A stretch of DNA of 64,000 nt, taken from positions 62,001 through 126,000 of the forward strand of contig CAZKIU010000002.1 in the NCBI GenBank assembly GCA_964552955.1. The letters are read 5' to 3'. A program made the position numbers and the translations under genes. Position 1 is the stretch's first letter, and each line of letters starts with the position of its first letter. The notes below the pieces were generated by a model. That model searched no databases. It was not told the origin of the DNA and saw nothing but the letters and a program-made list of their open reading frames with translations. The DNA is from UBA1413 sp964552955 (lineage in GTDB: Bacteria > Bacteroidota > Bacteroidia > Bacteroidales > Prolixibacteraceae). Below are positions 32,947 to 40,289 of this stretch, piece by piece.

Positions 32947-33653
32947 GGCAGGAACTGCTTTCTCGACCGTTCGAACTCCTCGATGGCCACCATGTAATCG
33001 TCGGGGCGGCCGATGTCGAGCCAATAACCCGCGTGGGGGGTGACCTCCACTGGTACGCTCTTCTCCAGAAGCTCCAGCATCAGGTGGTCGAAGCCGAAGG
33101 CTCTTCCGGAGGGGATATAATCGAGGATCTCTCTGCGGGCCATATATACACCCATACTGACCACGTATTCGCGGCGGGGTTTCTCGATAAAGCCGGTGAG
33201 CTGGTGGTTAACGTCGGTTTGTAAAACGCCATACTCGCTGACGTCGGTGCGGTGGTGGGCCGAAATGGTGAAGATCTTGCCGTTACGGCAATGGTGTTCA
33301 TGGAAGGCGGCGAAGTCCATGTCGGTGAGCACATCGCCGTTCATCACCAGAAATTCGGCAGGCAGGTCAGGAATCAGCTTCAGGGGGCCCATGGTGCTCA
33401 GGGGGCGGTCTTCGAGGGAATAGTCGATGTGAATGTTCCATTTGGAGCCGTCACCGAAGAAGGCCCTGATGATGTCGGCCTGGTGATTGACGGTCAGGGT
33501 GATATGGTCAAAGCCAAAATGGGCGAGCTGCCTGATGATGATTTCCAGCACGGGATAGTCCCCCACGGGCATCAGCGGCTTAGGGAGGACCACGGTGTAG
33601 GGGCGGAGCCTTGATCCTTTGCCTCCGGCCAGTATAACAGCCCTTTTAGACAT
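32937..33653 (-). CDS. Sugar-1-phosphate nucleotidyltransferase
   Basis: A 238-residue enzyme of the nucleotidyltransferase GT-A-like fold, which makes an NDP-sugar from NTP and a sugar 1-phosphate. The signature is AVILAGGKGSRLRPYT with PKPLMPVGDYPVLE, then FLVMNGDVLTDMDF (metal-binding Asp), GFIEKP and GYWLDIGRPDDY. It has no C-terminal left-handed helix domain, so it is the short, single-domain type. The base and sugar are unknown; GDP- or CDP-linked sugars are possible. The ATG at 33653 overlaps the end of the LegB-like gene by 8 nt; the open frame to 33839 is read-through of that gene. Confidence 0.9.
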   Translation of the reverse strand: MSKRAVILAGGKGSRLRPYTVVLPKPLMPVGDYPVLEIIIRQLAHFGFDHITLTVNHQADIIRAFFGDGSKWNIHIDYSLEDRPLSTMGPLKLIPDLPAEFLVMNGDVLTDMDFAAFHEHHCRNGKIFTISAHHRTDVSEYGVLQTDVNHQLTGFIEKPRREYVVSMGVYMARREILDYIPSGRAFGFDHLMLELLEKSVPVEVTPHAGYWLDIGRPDDYMVAIEEFERSRKQFLPWE

Positions 33654-34659
33654 TGTAGATTCCGGTTTTGTATTGACGGAGATGGTCAGGGTTGGAAAAC
33701 CAACGGATGGTTTCGGCCAGTCCCGTTTCCAGGGGGGTGGAAGGCCTCCAGCCGGTACTTCGTTCCAGGAGAGAGGCGTCGCCCAACAGCCGTTCCACTT
33801 CGCTCTTCTCAGGTCTGATTCTCTCCTGGTCGGTGACAATGGAGGCTTGGGGGTGGATCATTTGTATCAGCAGACGAGCCAGGTCGCCCACCGAGATCTC
33901 CCTGCCGGTGGCGATGTTCACGTCGCGGCCAATAAGCTCAGGACTGCGGGCGATTTCGAGGAACCCCCGGGCGGTGTCTTTGACATAAACCAGGTCGCGG
34001 GTGGGTTCCAGGGCGCCCAGATGAATCTCTTGCCGCCCTTCCAGCAATTGGGTGATGATGGTGGGAATCACCGCGCGTGCCGACTGCCGTGGACCATAGG
34101 TGTTGAAGGGCCTGACGATGGTCACCGGCACGCCGAAGCTCCGGAAGTATGCGTCGGCCATCGCATCGGCACCGATCTTGGTGGCCGAATAGGGCGATTG
34201 CCCCTGCCGCGGATGGGCCTCATCAATCGGTACATATTGTGCGGTGCCGTACACTTCCGAGGTGGAGGTGACCAGCACCCGGCTGACCCCCTCTTCCCTG
34301 GCCGCCTGCAGGATGTTCAGCGTTCCGTTGACATTGGTCTCTATATAGCTCGCCGGAGCCAGATAACTGTAAGGAATAGCAATCAGCGCCGCCAGATGGA
34401 AAACCAGGTCCACCCCCTTCATCGCCGCTCTGACACTGAATGGATCCCTGATATCGCCGGTGAAGACTTCCAGATGGTTCCTGGTCTCTTCCGGCAGGGT
34501 GTCGAGCCAACCCCACGCGTTGAAGGAGTTGTAAAGAACAAACGCCCGTACATTGGCCCCCGAGGCGACCAACAATTCAGTCAGGTGACTCCCGATAAAT
34601 CCTTCGGAACCTGTGACCAGAATTTTCTTCCCGTTCAGATCCATGTTTTCCTGCTCCAA
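33646..34659 (-). CDS. LegB-like nucleotide-sugar 4,6-dehydratase
   Basis: A 337-residue extended SDR with ILVTGSEGFIGSHLTELLV, FHLAALIAIPYSY, the catalytic YSATK and RPFNTYGPRQSARAVIPT. The segment AFVLYNSFNAWGWLDTLP is characteristic of the LegB / LLPSF_EDH_00030 group, which dehydrates a nucleotide-activated GlcNAc on the legionaminic-acid or related amino-sugar routes. The usual partners (LegC aminotransferase, LegG, LegI) are not next to it, so the end product may differ. First gene of the four-gene minus-strand sugar unit, divergent from wbpI. ATG at 34659. Confidence 0.85.
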   Translation of the reverse strand: MEQENMDLNGKKILVTGSEGFIGSHLTELLVASGANVRAFVLYNSFNAWGWLDTLPEETRNHLEVFTGDIRDPFSVRAAMKGVDLVFHLAALIAIPYSYLAPASYIETNVNGTLNILQAAREEGVSRVLVTSTSEVYGTAQYVPIDEAHPRQGQSPYSATKIGADAMADAYFRSFGVPVTIVRPFNTYGPRQSARAVIPTIITQLLEGRQEIHLGALEPTRDLVYVKDTARGFLEIARSPELIGRDVNIATGREISVGDLARLLIQMIHPQASIVTDQERIRPEKSEVERLLGDASLLERSTGWRPSTPLETGLAETIRWFSNPDHLRQYKTGIYNV

Positions 34660-34836
34660 TCCATGTTGTCCTGCAAACCTAATAAAAATAAGCCGTTGGC
34701 CGGAATCTCCGCTCCTATTTTTTGGGAAAGGGCGGTCATTCCCCGGGCGGTCATTCCGGTAACCCTTTTACGTCCCAATCAAAAAGATGAGATGCGGCCA
34801 AAAAAAAGTCGTTATTTTGTATCAGGTAAAATCGTC

Positions 34837-35916
34837 ATGCAGAAAATCGTCACCATCGTAGGGGCGCGCCCCCAGTTTGTCAAGGCCTCGGCGCTGAGCC
34901 GGGCCCTTCTTCAGGCCGGAATCCCTGAAGTGCTGGTCCACACCGGCCAGCATTTTGACGATAACATGGCCGATGTCTTCTTCCGGGAGATGGAAATACC
35001 GGAGCCTGCCTACAACCTGGAGATCCACTCCCTGCCCCATGGGGCGATGACCGGCCGGATGACCGAAGCCATCGAAAAGGTGCTGCTGGAGGAGAAACCG
35101 TCGGCCGTGGTTGTTTACGGCGACACCAACTCGACCCTGGCGGGTGCCCTGGCGGCGGCCAAGCTGCACATCCCCGTGGCCCATGTCGAAGCGGGCCTCC
35201 GCAGCTTCAACCTGCGGATGCCCGAGGAAATCAACCGCATCCTCACCGACCGGATCTCCTCCTGGCTCTTCTGTCCTACGGAAACCAGCGTCGCCAACCT
35301 CCGGAATGAAGGATTTGACCATTTCCCGGCCCATATCCACCTCACCGGCGACGTGATGTACGACGTGGCGCTCCATTACAGCCGTCTTTCCGGAGAAAAA
35401 TCAGGCCTCATGAAGCGGTTGGGGCTCCACGGGCGCCCCTTTGCCCTGGTGACCCTCCACAGGCAGGAAAATACCGACGACCTTTTGCGTCTTTCGGATA
35501 TTATCGGGGCCCTCAACGACCTCTCCCATACCATGGAGATCGTCCTGCCCCTCCATCCCAGAACACAAAAAGTGCTGGCCGCCCACGGGATGCAACTCCA
35601 TTTCATCCCTGTCGACCCGGTAGGCTATTTCGATATGGTGGAACTCCTCAAACACTGCACATTCGTGATGAGCGACAGCGGCGGCGTCCAGAAAGAGGCC
35701 TTTTTCTTCCGGAAACATTGCCTGGTATTGCGCGATGAGACCGAATGGACGGAATTGACGGAGCTGGGTTACAACTTCCTTGTGGGTGCCGACCGCGAAA
35801 AGATTGTGGCGCAGGCATACCAGGTTAAAGGATTGCGCCGTTCTTTTGCGGAGACACCTTACGGCGACGGCACCGCCGCCCTTAAAATTGCTGAAGCAAT
35901 AAAGAACTATACATAA
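34837..35916 (+). CDS. wbpI: UDP-GlcNAc(3NAc)A-type 2-epimerase (WbpI-like)
   Basis: A 359-residue non-hydrolysing 2-epimerase of the WecB fold. IVTIVGARPQFVKASALSRA, VHTGQHFDDNM, the VYGDTNSTLAGALAA loop, HVEAGLRSFNLRMPEEINR and SDSGGVQKEAFF are all as in WecB and WbpI. Details such as FVKASALS, DDNMADVFF and MTGRMTEAIE agree better, from memory, with WbpI, which epimerises UDP-GlcNAc3NAcA to UDP-ManNAc3NAcA. Co-location with WbpE- and WbpD-like genes supports that. Plain WecB activity remains the alternative. The frame is open upstream through the antisense of legB; the ATG at 34837 is the true start. Confidence 0.85.
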   Translation: MQKIVTIVGARPQFVKASALSRALLQAGIPEVLVHTGQHFDDNMADVFFREMEIPEPAYNLEIHSLPHGAMTGRMTEAIEKVLLEEKPSAVVVYGDTNSTLAGALAAAKLHIPVAHVEAGLRSFNLRMPEEINRILTDRISSWLFCPTETSVANLRNEGFDHFPAHIHLTGDVMYDVALHYSRLSGEKSGLMKRLGLHGRPFALVTLHRQENTDDLLRLSDIIGALNDLSHTMEIVLPLHPRTQKVLAAHGMQLHFIPVDPVGYFDMVELLKHCTFVMSDSGGVQKEAFFFRKHCLVLRDETEWTELTELGYNFLVGADREKIVAQAYQVKGLRRSFAETPYGDGTAALKIAEAIKNYT

Positions 35917-35971
35917 TTGATCTACTGTCATGTTGTCTCTGTGCCTTTGTATTTAAATTAAAAGTCTACCC

Positions 35972-37096
35972 ATGGAAAAGCCAATGAATATACAGATGGC
36001 CGACCTTTATGGCCAATATCTGAAAATTAAAGAGGAAGTCGATGCGGCCATGGCGGAGGTGATCCGCAGCACGATATTCATCAAAGGGGGGAAGGTAACC
36101 GAATTTGAACGTCACCTTGCTGAGTACCAGCAGGCGGAGGTGATTGCCTGTGGCAATGGCACCGATGCGCTGCAGATCGCCTTCATGGCCTTGGGACTGG
36201 CGCCCGGCGACGAGGTGATTACCTCCCCATTCACCTTCGTGGCCACCGCCGAGGTGCTGGCCCTGCTGGGACTCAGGCCGGTCTTTGCCGATGTGGATCC
36301 TGCCGATTTCAATCTCTCGCCGGCCCTGACCGCTGCGGCCATCACCTCCCGCACCCGGGCCCTGCTGCCCGTCCACCTCTTCGGGCAGAACGCTCCTATG
36401 GAGGAGCTCCTGGCCTTGGCCCAAAAGCATGGGCTCCATGTGGTGGAGGACGCCGCACAGTCCATCGGTTCTGATTACCTTTTCAGCAACGGGGAAACCC
36501 GCCGGTCGGGTACCCTGGGGATCATCGGCTGTACCTCCTTTTTCCCTTCCAAGACTTTGGGGGCTTTTGGCGACGGGGGAGCCCTTTTTACCCGCGACGG
36601 GGAAATGGCCACCCAAATCCGCTCCATCGCCAACCACGGGCAACGCATACGCTACCACTATGAACGGATTGGGATGAACTCGCGCCTCGACAGCCTGCAG
36701 GCAGCCCTTCTCGATGTGAAACTCAGACACCTCGATGCCTACGTGGCCGCCCGGCAAAAAGCAGCCGATTATTATGACGTCCACCTCCAGGGGGTAGGCG
36801 ACCTCCTCCTCCCTGAACGGCGCCCCTGGTCCACCCACTCCTTCCACCAGTATACCCTGCGCACCTCCCGGCGTGACGCCCTCCAGGCCTTCCTGAAGGA
36901 ACGGGGCGTCCCTGCCATGGTTTACTACCCGAAACCCCTCCATCTGCACGAGGCTTACCACTACCTCGGCTACGGCCCCGGTGACTTCCCCGTGAGCGAA
37001 AAGCTGGCCCAAACCGTCCTCTCCCTCCCCATGCATACCGAACTGGATGAGTCACAGTTGGAATACATTGTAAATCAGATAAAAGTGTTCTTTTAG
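35972..37096 (+). CDS. wbpE: DegT/DnrJ/EryC1 aminotransferase (WbpE-like)
   Basis: A 374-residue PLP-dependent sugar aminotransferase. The internal aldimine lysine is K194 in SFFPSKTLGAFGDGGA; other motifs are ACGNGTDALQIAFMALG, SPFTFVATAEVLALLG, VVEDAAQSIGSDY and NSRLDSLQAALL. WbpE transfers an amino group to UDP-3-keto-GlcNAcA to give UDP-GlcNAc3NA. The neighbouring wbpI- and wbpD-like genes make this the likeliest reaction. The dehydrogenase and oxidase partners (WbpA, WbpB) are not in the window. The start is the ATG at 35972; an alternative ATG is 4 codons on (MNIQMADLYG). Confidence 0.87.
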   Translation: MEKPMNIQMADLYGQYLKIKEEVDAAMAEVIRSTIFIKGGKVTEFERHLAEYQQAEVIACGNGTDALQIAFMALGLAPGDEVITSPFTFVATAEVLALLGLRPVFADVDPADFNLSPALTAAAITSRTRALLPVHLFGQNAPMEELLALAQKHGLHVVEDAAQSIGSDYLFSNGETRRSGTLGIIGCTSFFPSKTLGAFGDGGALFTRDGEMATQIRSIANHGQRIRYHYERIGMNSRLDSLQAALLDVKLRHLDAYVAARQKAADYYDVHLQGVGDLLLPERRPWSTHSFHQYTLRTSRRDALQAFLKERGVPAMVYYPKPLHLHEAYHYLGYGPGDFPVSEKLAQTVLSLPMHTELDESQLEYIVNQIKVFF

Positions 37097-37222
37097 AGGG
37101 ACCACCCTACTTTAGTAAAGTATTTTCTTATTCAGGAGGGTAAATCATTGGAAAAATGATCCCTTTCTGAAGCGATCACTCTTAAACAATATTTTCTTAT
37201 CTTTACTTCAAAGATTGTATCA

Positions 37223-37564
37223 GTGGTCAATAATCAGCTCATCGAGGAAATAACGCGTATACTGAAAGAAGAAGGGGCGCAGAAGGTTATCCTCTTTGGT
37301 TCATACGCTTCCGGAAATCCGGAAGAGGAAAGTGATCTGGATCTGCTGGTTATAACACCAGGCGATTTTATTCCAGCATCTAACCGGGAGAAAATGGATT
37401 TGCACCATCAGTTCAATTCGAAAATAAAGAGTTTCAGGAGTTTTATTCCCATTGATTTGTTGGTTTATACGAGGGCTATGTTTGAAAAAGCTATGGACTC
37501 ACCCAACCTGTTTTTCAGGGAGATCCAAACAAAAGGAAAAGTGCTCTATGAAGCAGTCAACTAA
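37223..37564 (+). CDS. MNT-domain nucleotidyltransferase (antitoxin of HEPN/MNT pair)
   Basis: A 113-residue minimal nucleotidyltransferase. The active-site motif is LFGSYASGNPEEESDLDLLV (GSx10DxD type), followed by a third acidic residue in the IDLLVYT strand. Such proteins pair with HEPN proteins as type VII-like toxin-antitoxin modules, in which MNT neutralises the HEPN RNase by nucleotidylation. It starts at a GTG (37223) and overlaps the downstream HEPN frame by 17 nt. It lies 126 bp after wbpE and within the glycan operon. Base composition here is more AT-rich than in the flanking wbp genes, which suggests separate acquisition. Confidence 0.85.
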   Translation: MVNNQLIEEITRILKEEGAQKVILFGSYASGNPEEESDLDLLVITPGDFIPASNREKMDLHHQFNSKIKSFRSFIPIDLLVYTRAMFEKAMDSPNLFFREIQTKGKVLYEAVN

Positions 37565-37943
37565 TGCCTGGCTTACCGCTGCTGAAGACGATTTGATGGC
37601 AATTGAATCCTTACTTTCGAATGCTTCCCTTACCCATATTGTGGCGTTTCACGCTCAGCAAGCTATTGAAAAATCCCTGAAGGCTCTTTACGAAGAATGG
37701 AATATTCCGGTTATCCGTACACATAACCTGGAGACGCTTTTTTCAAAGGTGAAGTCCAATTGGGATACCGGATTTGATGATAAGTTACTGGCCGAAATGG
37801 ACCGGCTTTACCTGGATGCCCGTTATCCGGGCGATTTTGGATTGATGCCCTATGGAAAACCTACTTATGAAGAAGCCAAAACATATTACGAGGAGGCAAA
37901 GCGTTTTCGTGACTTCGTGGTGAACAAACTGATGTGTCAATGA
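37548..37943 (+). CDS. HEPN-domain protein (toxin of HEPN/MNT pair)
   Basis: A 131-residue all-helical HEPN protein. AWLTAAEDDLMAIESLL, IVAFHAQQAIEKSLKALYEE and VIRTHNLETLFSKV are the classical helices; the last has the R-T-H-N-L element. LYLDARYPGDFG and EEAKTYYEEAKRFRDFV complete the fold. The R-x4-6-H RNase motif of active toxins is not obvious, so it may be a weak or non-nucleolytic HEPN. Its ATG at 37548 lies inside the MNT gene, and its TGA overlaps the next ATG (ATGA at 37940-37943), coupling it to the wbpD-like gene. Confidence 0.85.
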   Translation: MKQSTNAWLTAAEDDLMAIESLLSNASLTHIVAFHAQQAIEKSLKALYEEWNIPVIRTHNLETLFSKVKSNWDTGFDDKLLAEMDRLYLDARYPGDFGLMPYGKPTYEEAKTYYEEAKRFRDFVVNKLMCQ

Positions 37944-38539
37944 TGCAAAACTATTATTCCCATCCGACAGCAGTTGTCGACGAAGGAGCCGTTATCGGCG
38001 AGGGAACGAAGATCTGGCATTTCTGTCATGTGATGGCCACGGCACGGATCGGCCGCCGCTGTAACCTGGGTCAGAACGTTTTCGTTGCAGGCGATGTGAT
38101 CCTGGGTGACAACGTTAAGATTCAGAACAATGTCTCCCTCTACACGGGGGTAATCTGTGAGGACGATGTCTTTCTGGGTCCTTCAATGGTTTTCACCAAC
38201 GTGATGAATCCCCGGAGCGGGGTTAACAGAAAGGAGGAGTACCGCCGCACGCTGGTCAGGAAAGGGGCTTCCATAGGCGCCAACGCCACCATTGTCTGCG
38301 GGGTGACCCTGGGGCGCTACTGTTTCATTGGAGCCGGGACCGTGGTGATCCGCAACGTGCCCGATTATGCCCTGATGGTGGGCAATCCCGCCCGCCAGAC
38401 CGGCTGGATGAGTGAAGCCGGCGAAAAACTGCTCTTCCTCGATGGCCATTTCGCCCAGTGCCCCCTCACCGGCGAGAAATATGTGCTCGAAGGCGGTGAA
38501 GTGCACAAATTCTCGGGACCTTCGCCCATGATCGTCTGA
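37940..38539 (+). CDS. wbpD: UDP-amino-sugar N-acetyltransferase (WbpD-like)
   Basis: A 199-residue hexapeptide-repeat acetyltransferase (left-handed beta-helix). The start MMQNYYSHPTAVVDEGAVIG and the run WHFCHVMATARIG, NLGQNVFVAGDV, KIQNNVSLYTGV, FLGPSMVFTNVMNPRSG, GASIGANATIVCGVTLG and GNPARQTGWMSEAG follow WbpD/WlbB closely. These enzymes acetylate the 3-amino group of UDP-GlcNAc3NA-uronate using acetyl-CoA. The ATG at 37940 overlaps the HEPN stop; the open frame also allows a GTG at 37934. With the WbpE- and WbpI-like enzymes it forms the last three steps to UDP-ManNAc3NAcA. Confidence 0.9.
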   Translation: MMQNYYSHPTAVVDEGAVIGEGTKIWHFCHVMATARIGRRCNLGQNVFVAGDVILGDNVKIQNNVSLYTGVICEDDVFLGPSMVFTNVMNPRSGVNRKEEYRRTLVRKGASIGANATIVCGVTLGRYCFIGAGTVVIRNVPDYALMVGNPARQTGWMSEAGEKLLFLDGHFAQCPLTGEKYVLEGGEVHKFSGPSPMIV

Positions 38540-38580
38540 AGATCAGTTATGTGTCAGGATTTATCCAAAGATTGTATATA

Positions 38581-38699
38581 AATGGATATATCCATTTGTA
38601 TCCATTTGTATCCACTTTTGCGACAAAAGCCCATATGATCGGATAACATAACAGAACTTCAGTAATTATCAAAACTTGCAGAATAGGTATGTTTTGATA
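38581..38699. repeat. Palindrome, direct repeats and inverted repeat between convergent genes
   Basis: AATGGATATATCCATT (38581-38596) is a perfect 16-bp palindrome. TATCCATTTG is repeated in tandem from 38589 with a third degenerate copy (TATCCACTTTTG). CTTTTG-CGA-CAAAAG follows (38615-38629). TATCAAAAC (38667-38675) pairs with GTTTTGATA (38691-38699). This is the 160-bp gap between wbpD and the convergent GT4 gene. No U-run marks a standard terminator. Confidence 0.6.
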
Positions 38700-38700
38700 G

Positions 38701-40149
38701 TCAGAACTGACTTTGATTGGCTGTGCCTATCCTGATCATCTCCCCTGCCAGGTGGCGGCGGGAGAATTTTTCGATTTCCCGGGGTAAAGAATGTTTTTCC
38801 CCTTTTTGCCACAAGAGGAAATTTTGCTTCAGGGCAGAACTTATCCCTGTTACATCGCCGAAGGGATGGTAGCTGCCAGCACCGGCCCCGGTGAGAATGA
38901 CTTCGCAGTCGCTGCCCGGAGGTCCTATTGCCAGGATGGGCCGGCCCAGGGCTATATATTCATACATTTTTCCCGGAAGGATCTCCCGGGCATTGGGGGA
39001 ATCGTTGAGCGGCAGCAGTAATACCGCGGAGGTACCCAGTACCCGCAGGCCGTCCAGGTGTTCCATATGGGGGAGGACTTCAAGCTGCTCCCCGAGCCCA
39101 TGATCCCTTATCTCCTGCAGGATGGTCCCATCGGTCTGCCCGATCAGCCTGATCTTCAAATTTTCCCCGAAGAAAGGGATTTCTTTTACCATTCCGGCCA
39201 GGGCGGTCCATAGGGCCGAAGGGTTGCGGTCGCGGTTAAAGGCCCCGAAGTGGCTGATGACAAAAGAACCGGCTGCCTGAGAATGGTCTATGGACGTGGC
39301 AGGCTCCTGTTGATCCCCAGCAATGCGGGATTCCCAGGGTTCAATTTGTACATTTTCACCGGGTAGACCCTCCCTGGCCACGGCAACAGGTGCGTATGCT
39401 GTCTTCTCTTTAAACTTCTCACTGTCAACTGTTCCTTCAAAGTCCTCGGGGTCATACCCGTTGAATACGACATGGACTTCCCTGCCGGCGAGGACCTCCA
39501 GTGAACGCTTCATGCCGGGGGTCACGACGGTGACCACATCAGCGGCCGTCAGCACCTTTTTTTCCAGCCGGTGGTGGAGCCAGTCGGCCACTCGGGTGAG
39601 CTTCAGCCGGTGGTAGAAGTCGATGCCCGTCCAGGGATCCCGGAAGTCGGCCAGCCAGGGCACCTTCACCTCTCTTTTTAATTTCAGGGCGATGAGGTGC
39701 ATGCTATGGGGAGGGCCCGTGGACACGATCAGATCGACAGGATGCTCCGTGAGGTATTTGCGGAGGAACCGCACCGAAGGCCTTACCCAGAAAACACGCG
39801 GGTCGGGGATCAACAGGTTGCCGCGGAGAAAAACCGCCACCCGCTCTTTGAAGCTACCCCGGGAGGCTTCTGAAATATACCCCGACTTAAAACGGCTCTC
39901 CTTTGACCGGCCCGTCAGTGTCCGGAAGAAATCGTAGGGCTCCCAGATGGGGCGGCACACTACCTCTGCTTCCGGGGGTACCTCTGCCAACAGACTCTCA
40001 TCCATTACCGAAGGATCAGGATTCTCCGGTGTGTAGATGACCGGCTGCCAGCCATATTCCGGCAGGTACTTTGACATCTTGAGCCAGCGCATCACTCCGC
40101 CGCCCCCCGCCGGAGGCCAGTAATAGGTTATGATCAGCACGCGCTTCAT
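38701..40149 (-). CDS. Glycosyltransferase family 4
   Basis: A 482-residue GT-B glycosyltransferase. The N-terminus from the ATG at 40149, MKRVLIITYYWPPAGGGGVMR, is typical of Bacteroidota GT4 enzymes in capsule and O-antigen loci. The acceptor domain has VSTGPPHSMHLIAL and WLADFRDPWTG; the donor domain has FGAFNRDRNPSALWTAL, LPLNDSPNAREILPGKMYEYIALGRPILAIG. About 45 residues near the centre (after EKFKEKTAYAPVAV, up to HSQAAGS) look like an extra loop. The frame runs 17 codons further upstream. It ends the polysaccharide region, on its own on the minus strand. Confidence 0.87.
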   Translation of the reverse strand: MKRVLIITYYWPPAGGGGVMRWLKMSKYLPEYGWQPVIYTPENPDPSVMDESLLAEVPPEAEVVCRPIWEPYDFFRTLTGRSKESRFKSGYISEASRGSFKERVAVFLRGNLLIPDPRVFWVRPSVRFLRKYLTEHPVDLIVSTGPPHSMHLIALKLKREVKVPWLADFRDPWTGIDFYHRLKLTRVADWLHHRLEKKVLTAADVVTVVTPGMKRSLEVLAGREVHVVFNGYDPEDFEGTVDSEKFKEKTAYAPVAVAREGLPGENVQIEPWESRIAGDQQEPATSIDHSQAAGSFVISHFGAFNRDRNPSALWTALAGMVKEIPFFGENLKIRLIGQTDGTILQEIRDHGLGEQLEVLPHMEHLDGLRVLGTSAVLLLPLNDSPNAREILPGKMYEYIALGRPILAIGPPGSDCEVILTGAGAGSYHPFGDVTGISSALKQNFLLWQKGEKHSLPREIEKFSRRHLAGEMIRIGTANQSQF

Positions 40150-40195
40150 GGAGATCAAAATAAGCGAAATTATCTCAGATTGGATCAGCAGCCTG

Positions 40196-40289
40196 CGCAA
40201 TCTGTAAACAAGTTGCTACCGGAGCGTCGTCATCAGTTGGGGCAATCTGAAAACAAGTTGTTACCGGAGTGTCATCAGCAGCTGGCGCA
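40196..40289. repeat. Imperfect tandem duplication of the glyS 3' end
   Basis: Two units of about 46-48 bp: GCAATCTGTAAACAAGTTG... from 40197 and GCAATCTGAAAACAAGTTG... from 40242, each continuing as (C/T)TACCGGAG(C/T)GTC...ATCAG. Unit 2 contains the last codons and stop of glyS. Unit 1 contains a decayed copy that would still read QLM-T-T-LR-stop on the minus strand. A partial third copy (ATCAGCAGCCTGC) precedes at 40184-40196. Confidence 0.75.

Noticed and set aside
33619..34836. Upstream extension of the wbpI frame (about 400 codons)
   Set aside because: It is antisense to the LegB-like gene; the epimerase fold begins at the ATG at 34837.
37097..37222. Possible insertion-sequence scar next to the HEPN/MNT pair
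   Set aside because: The spacer is AT-rich but shows no inverted terminal repeats, target-site duplication or transposase fragment.
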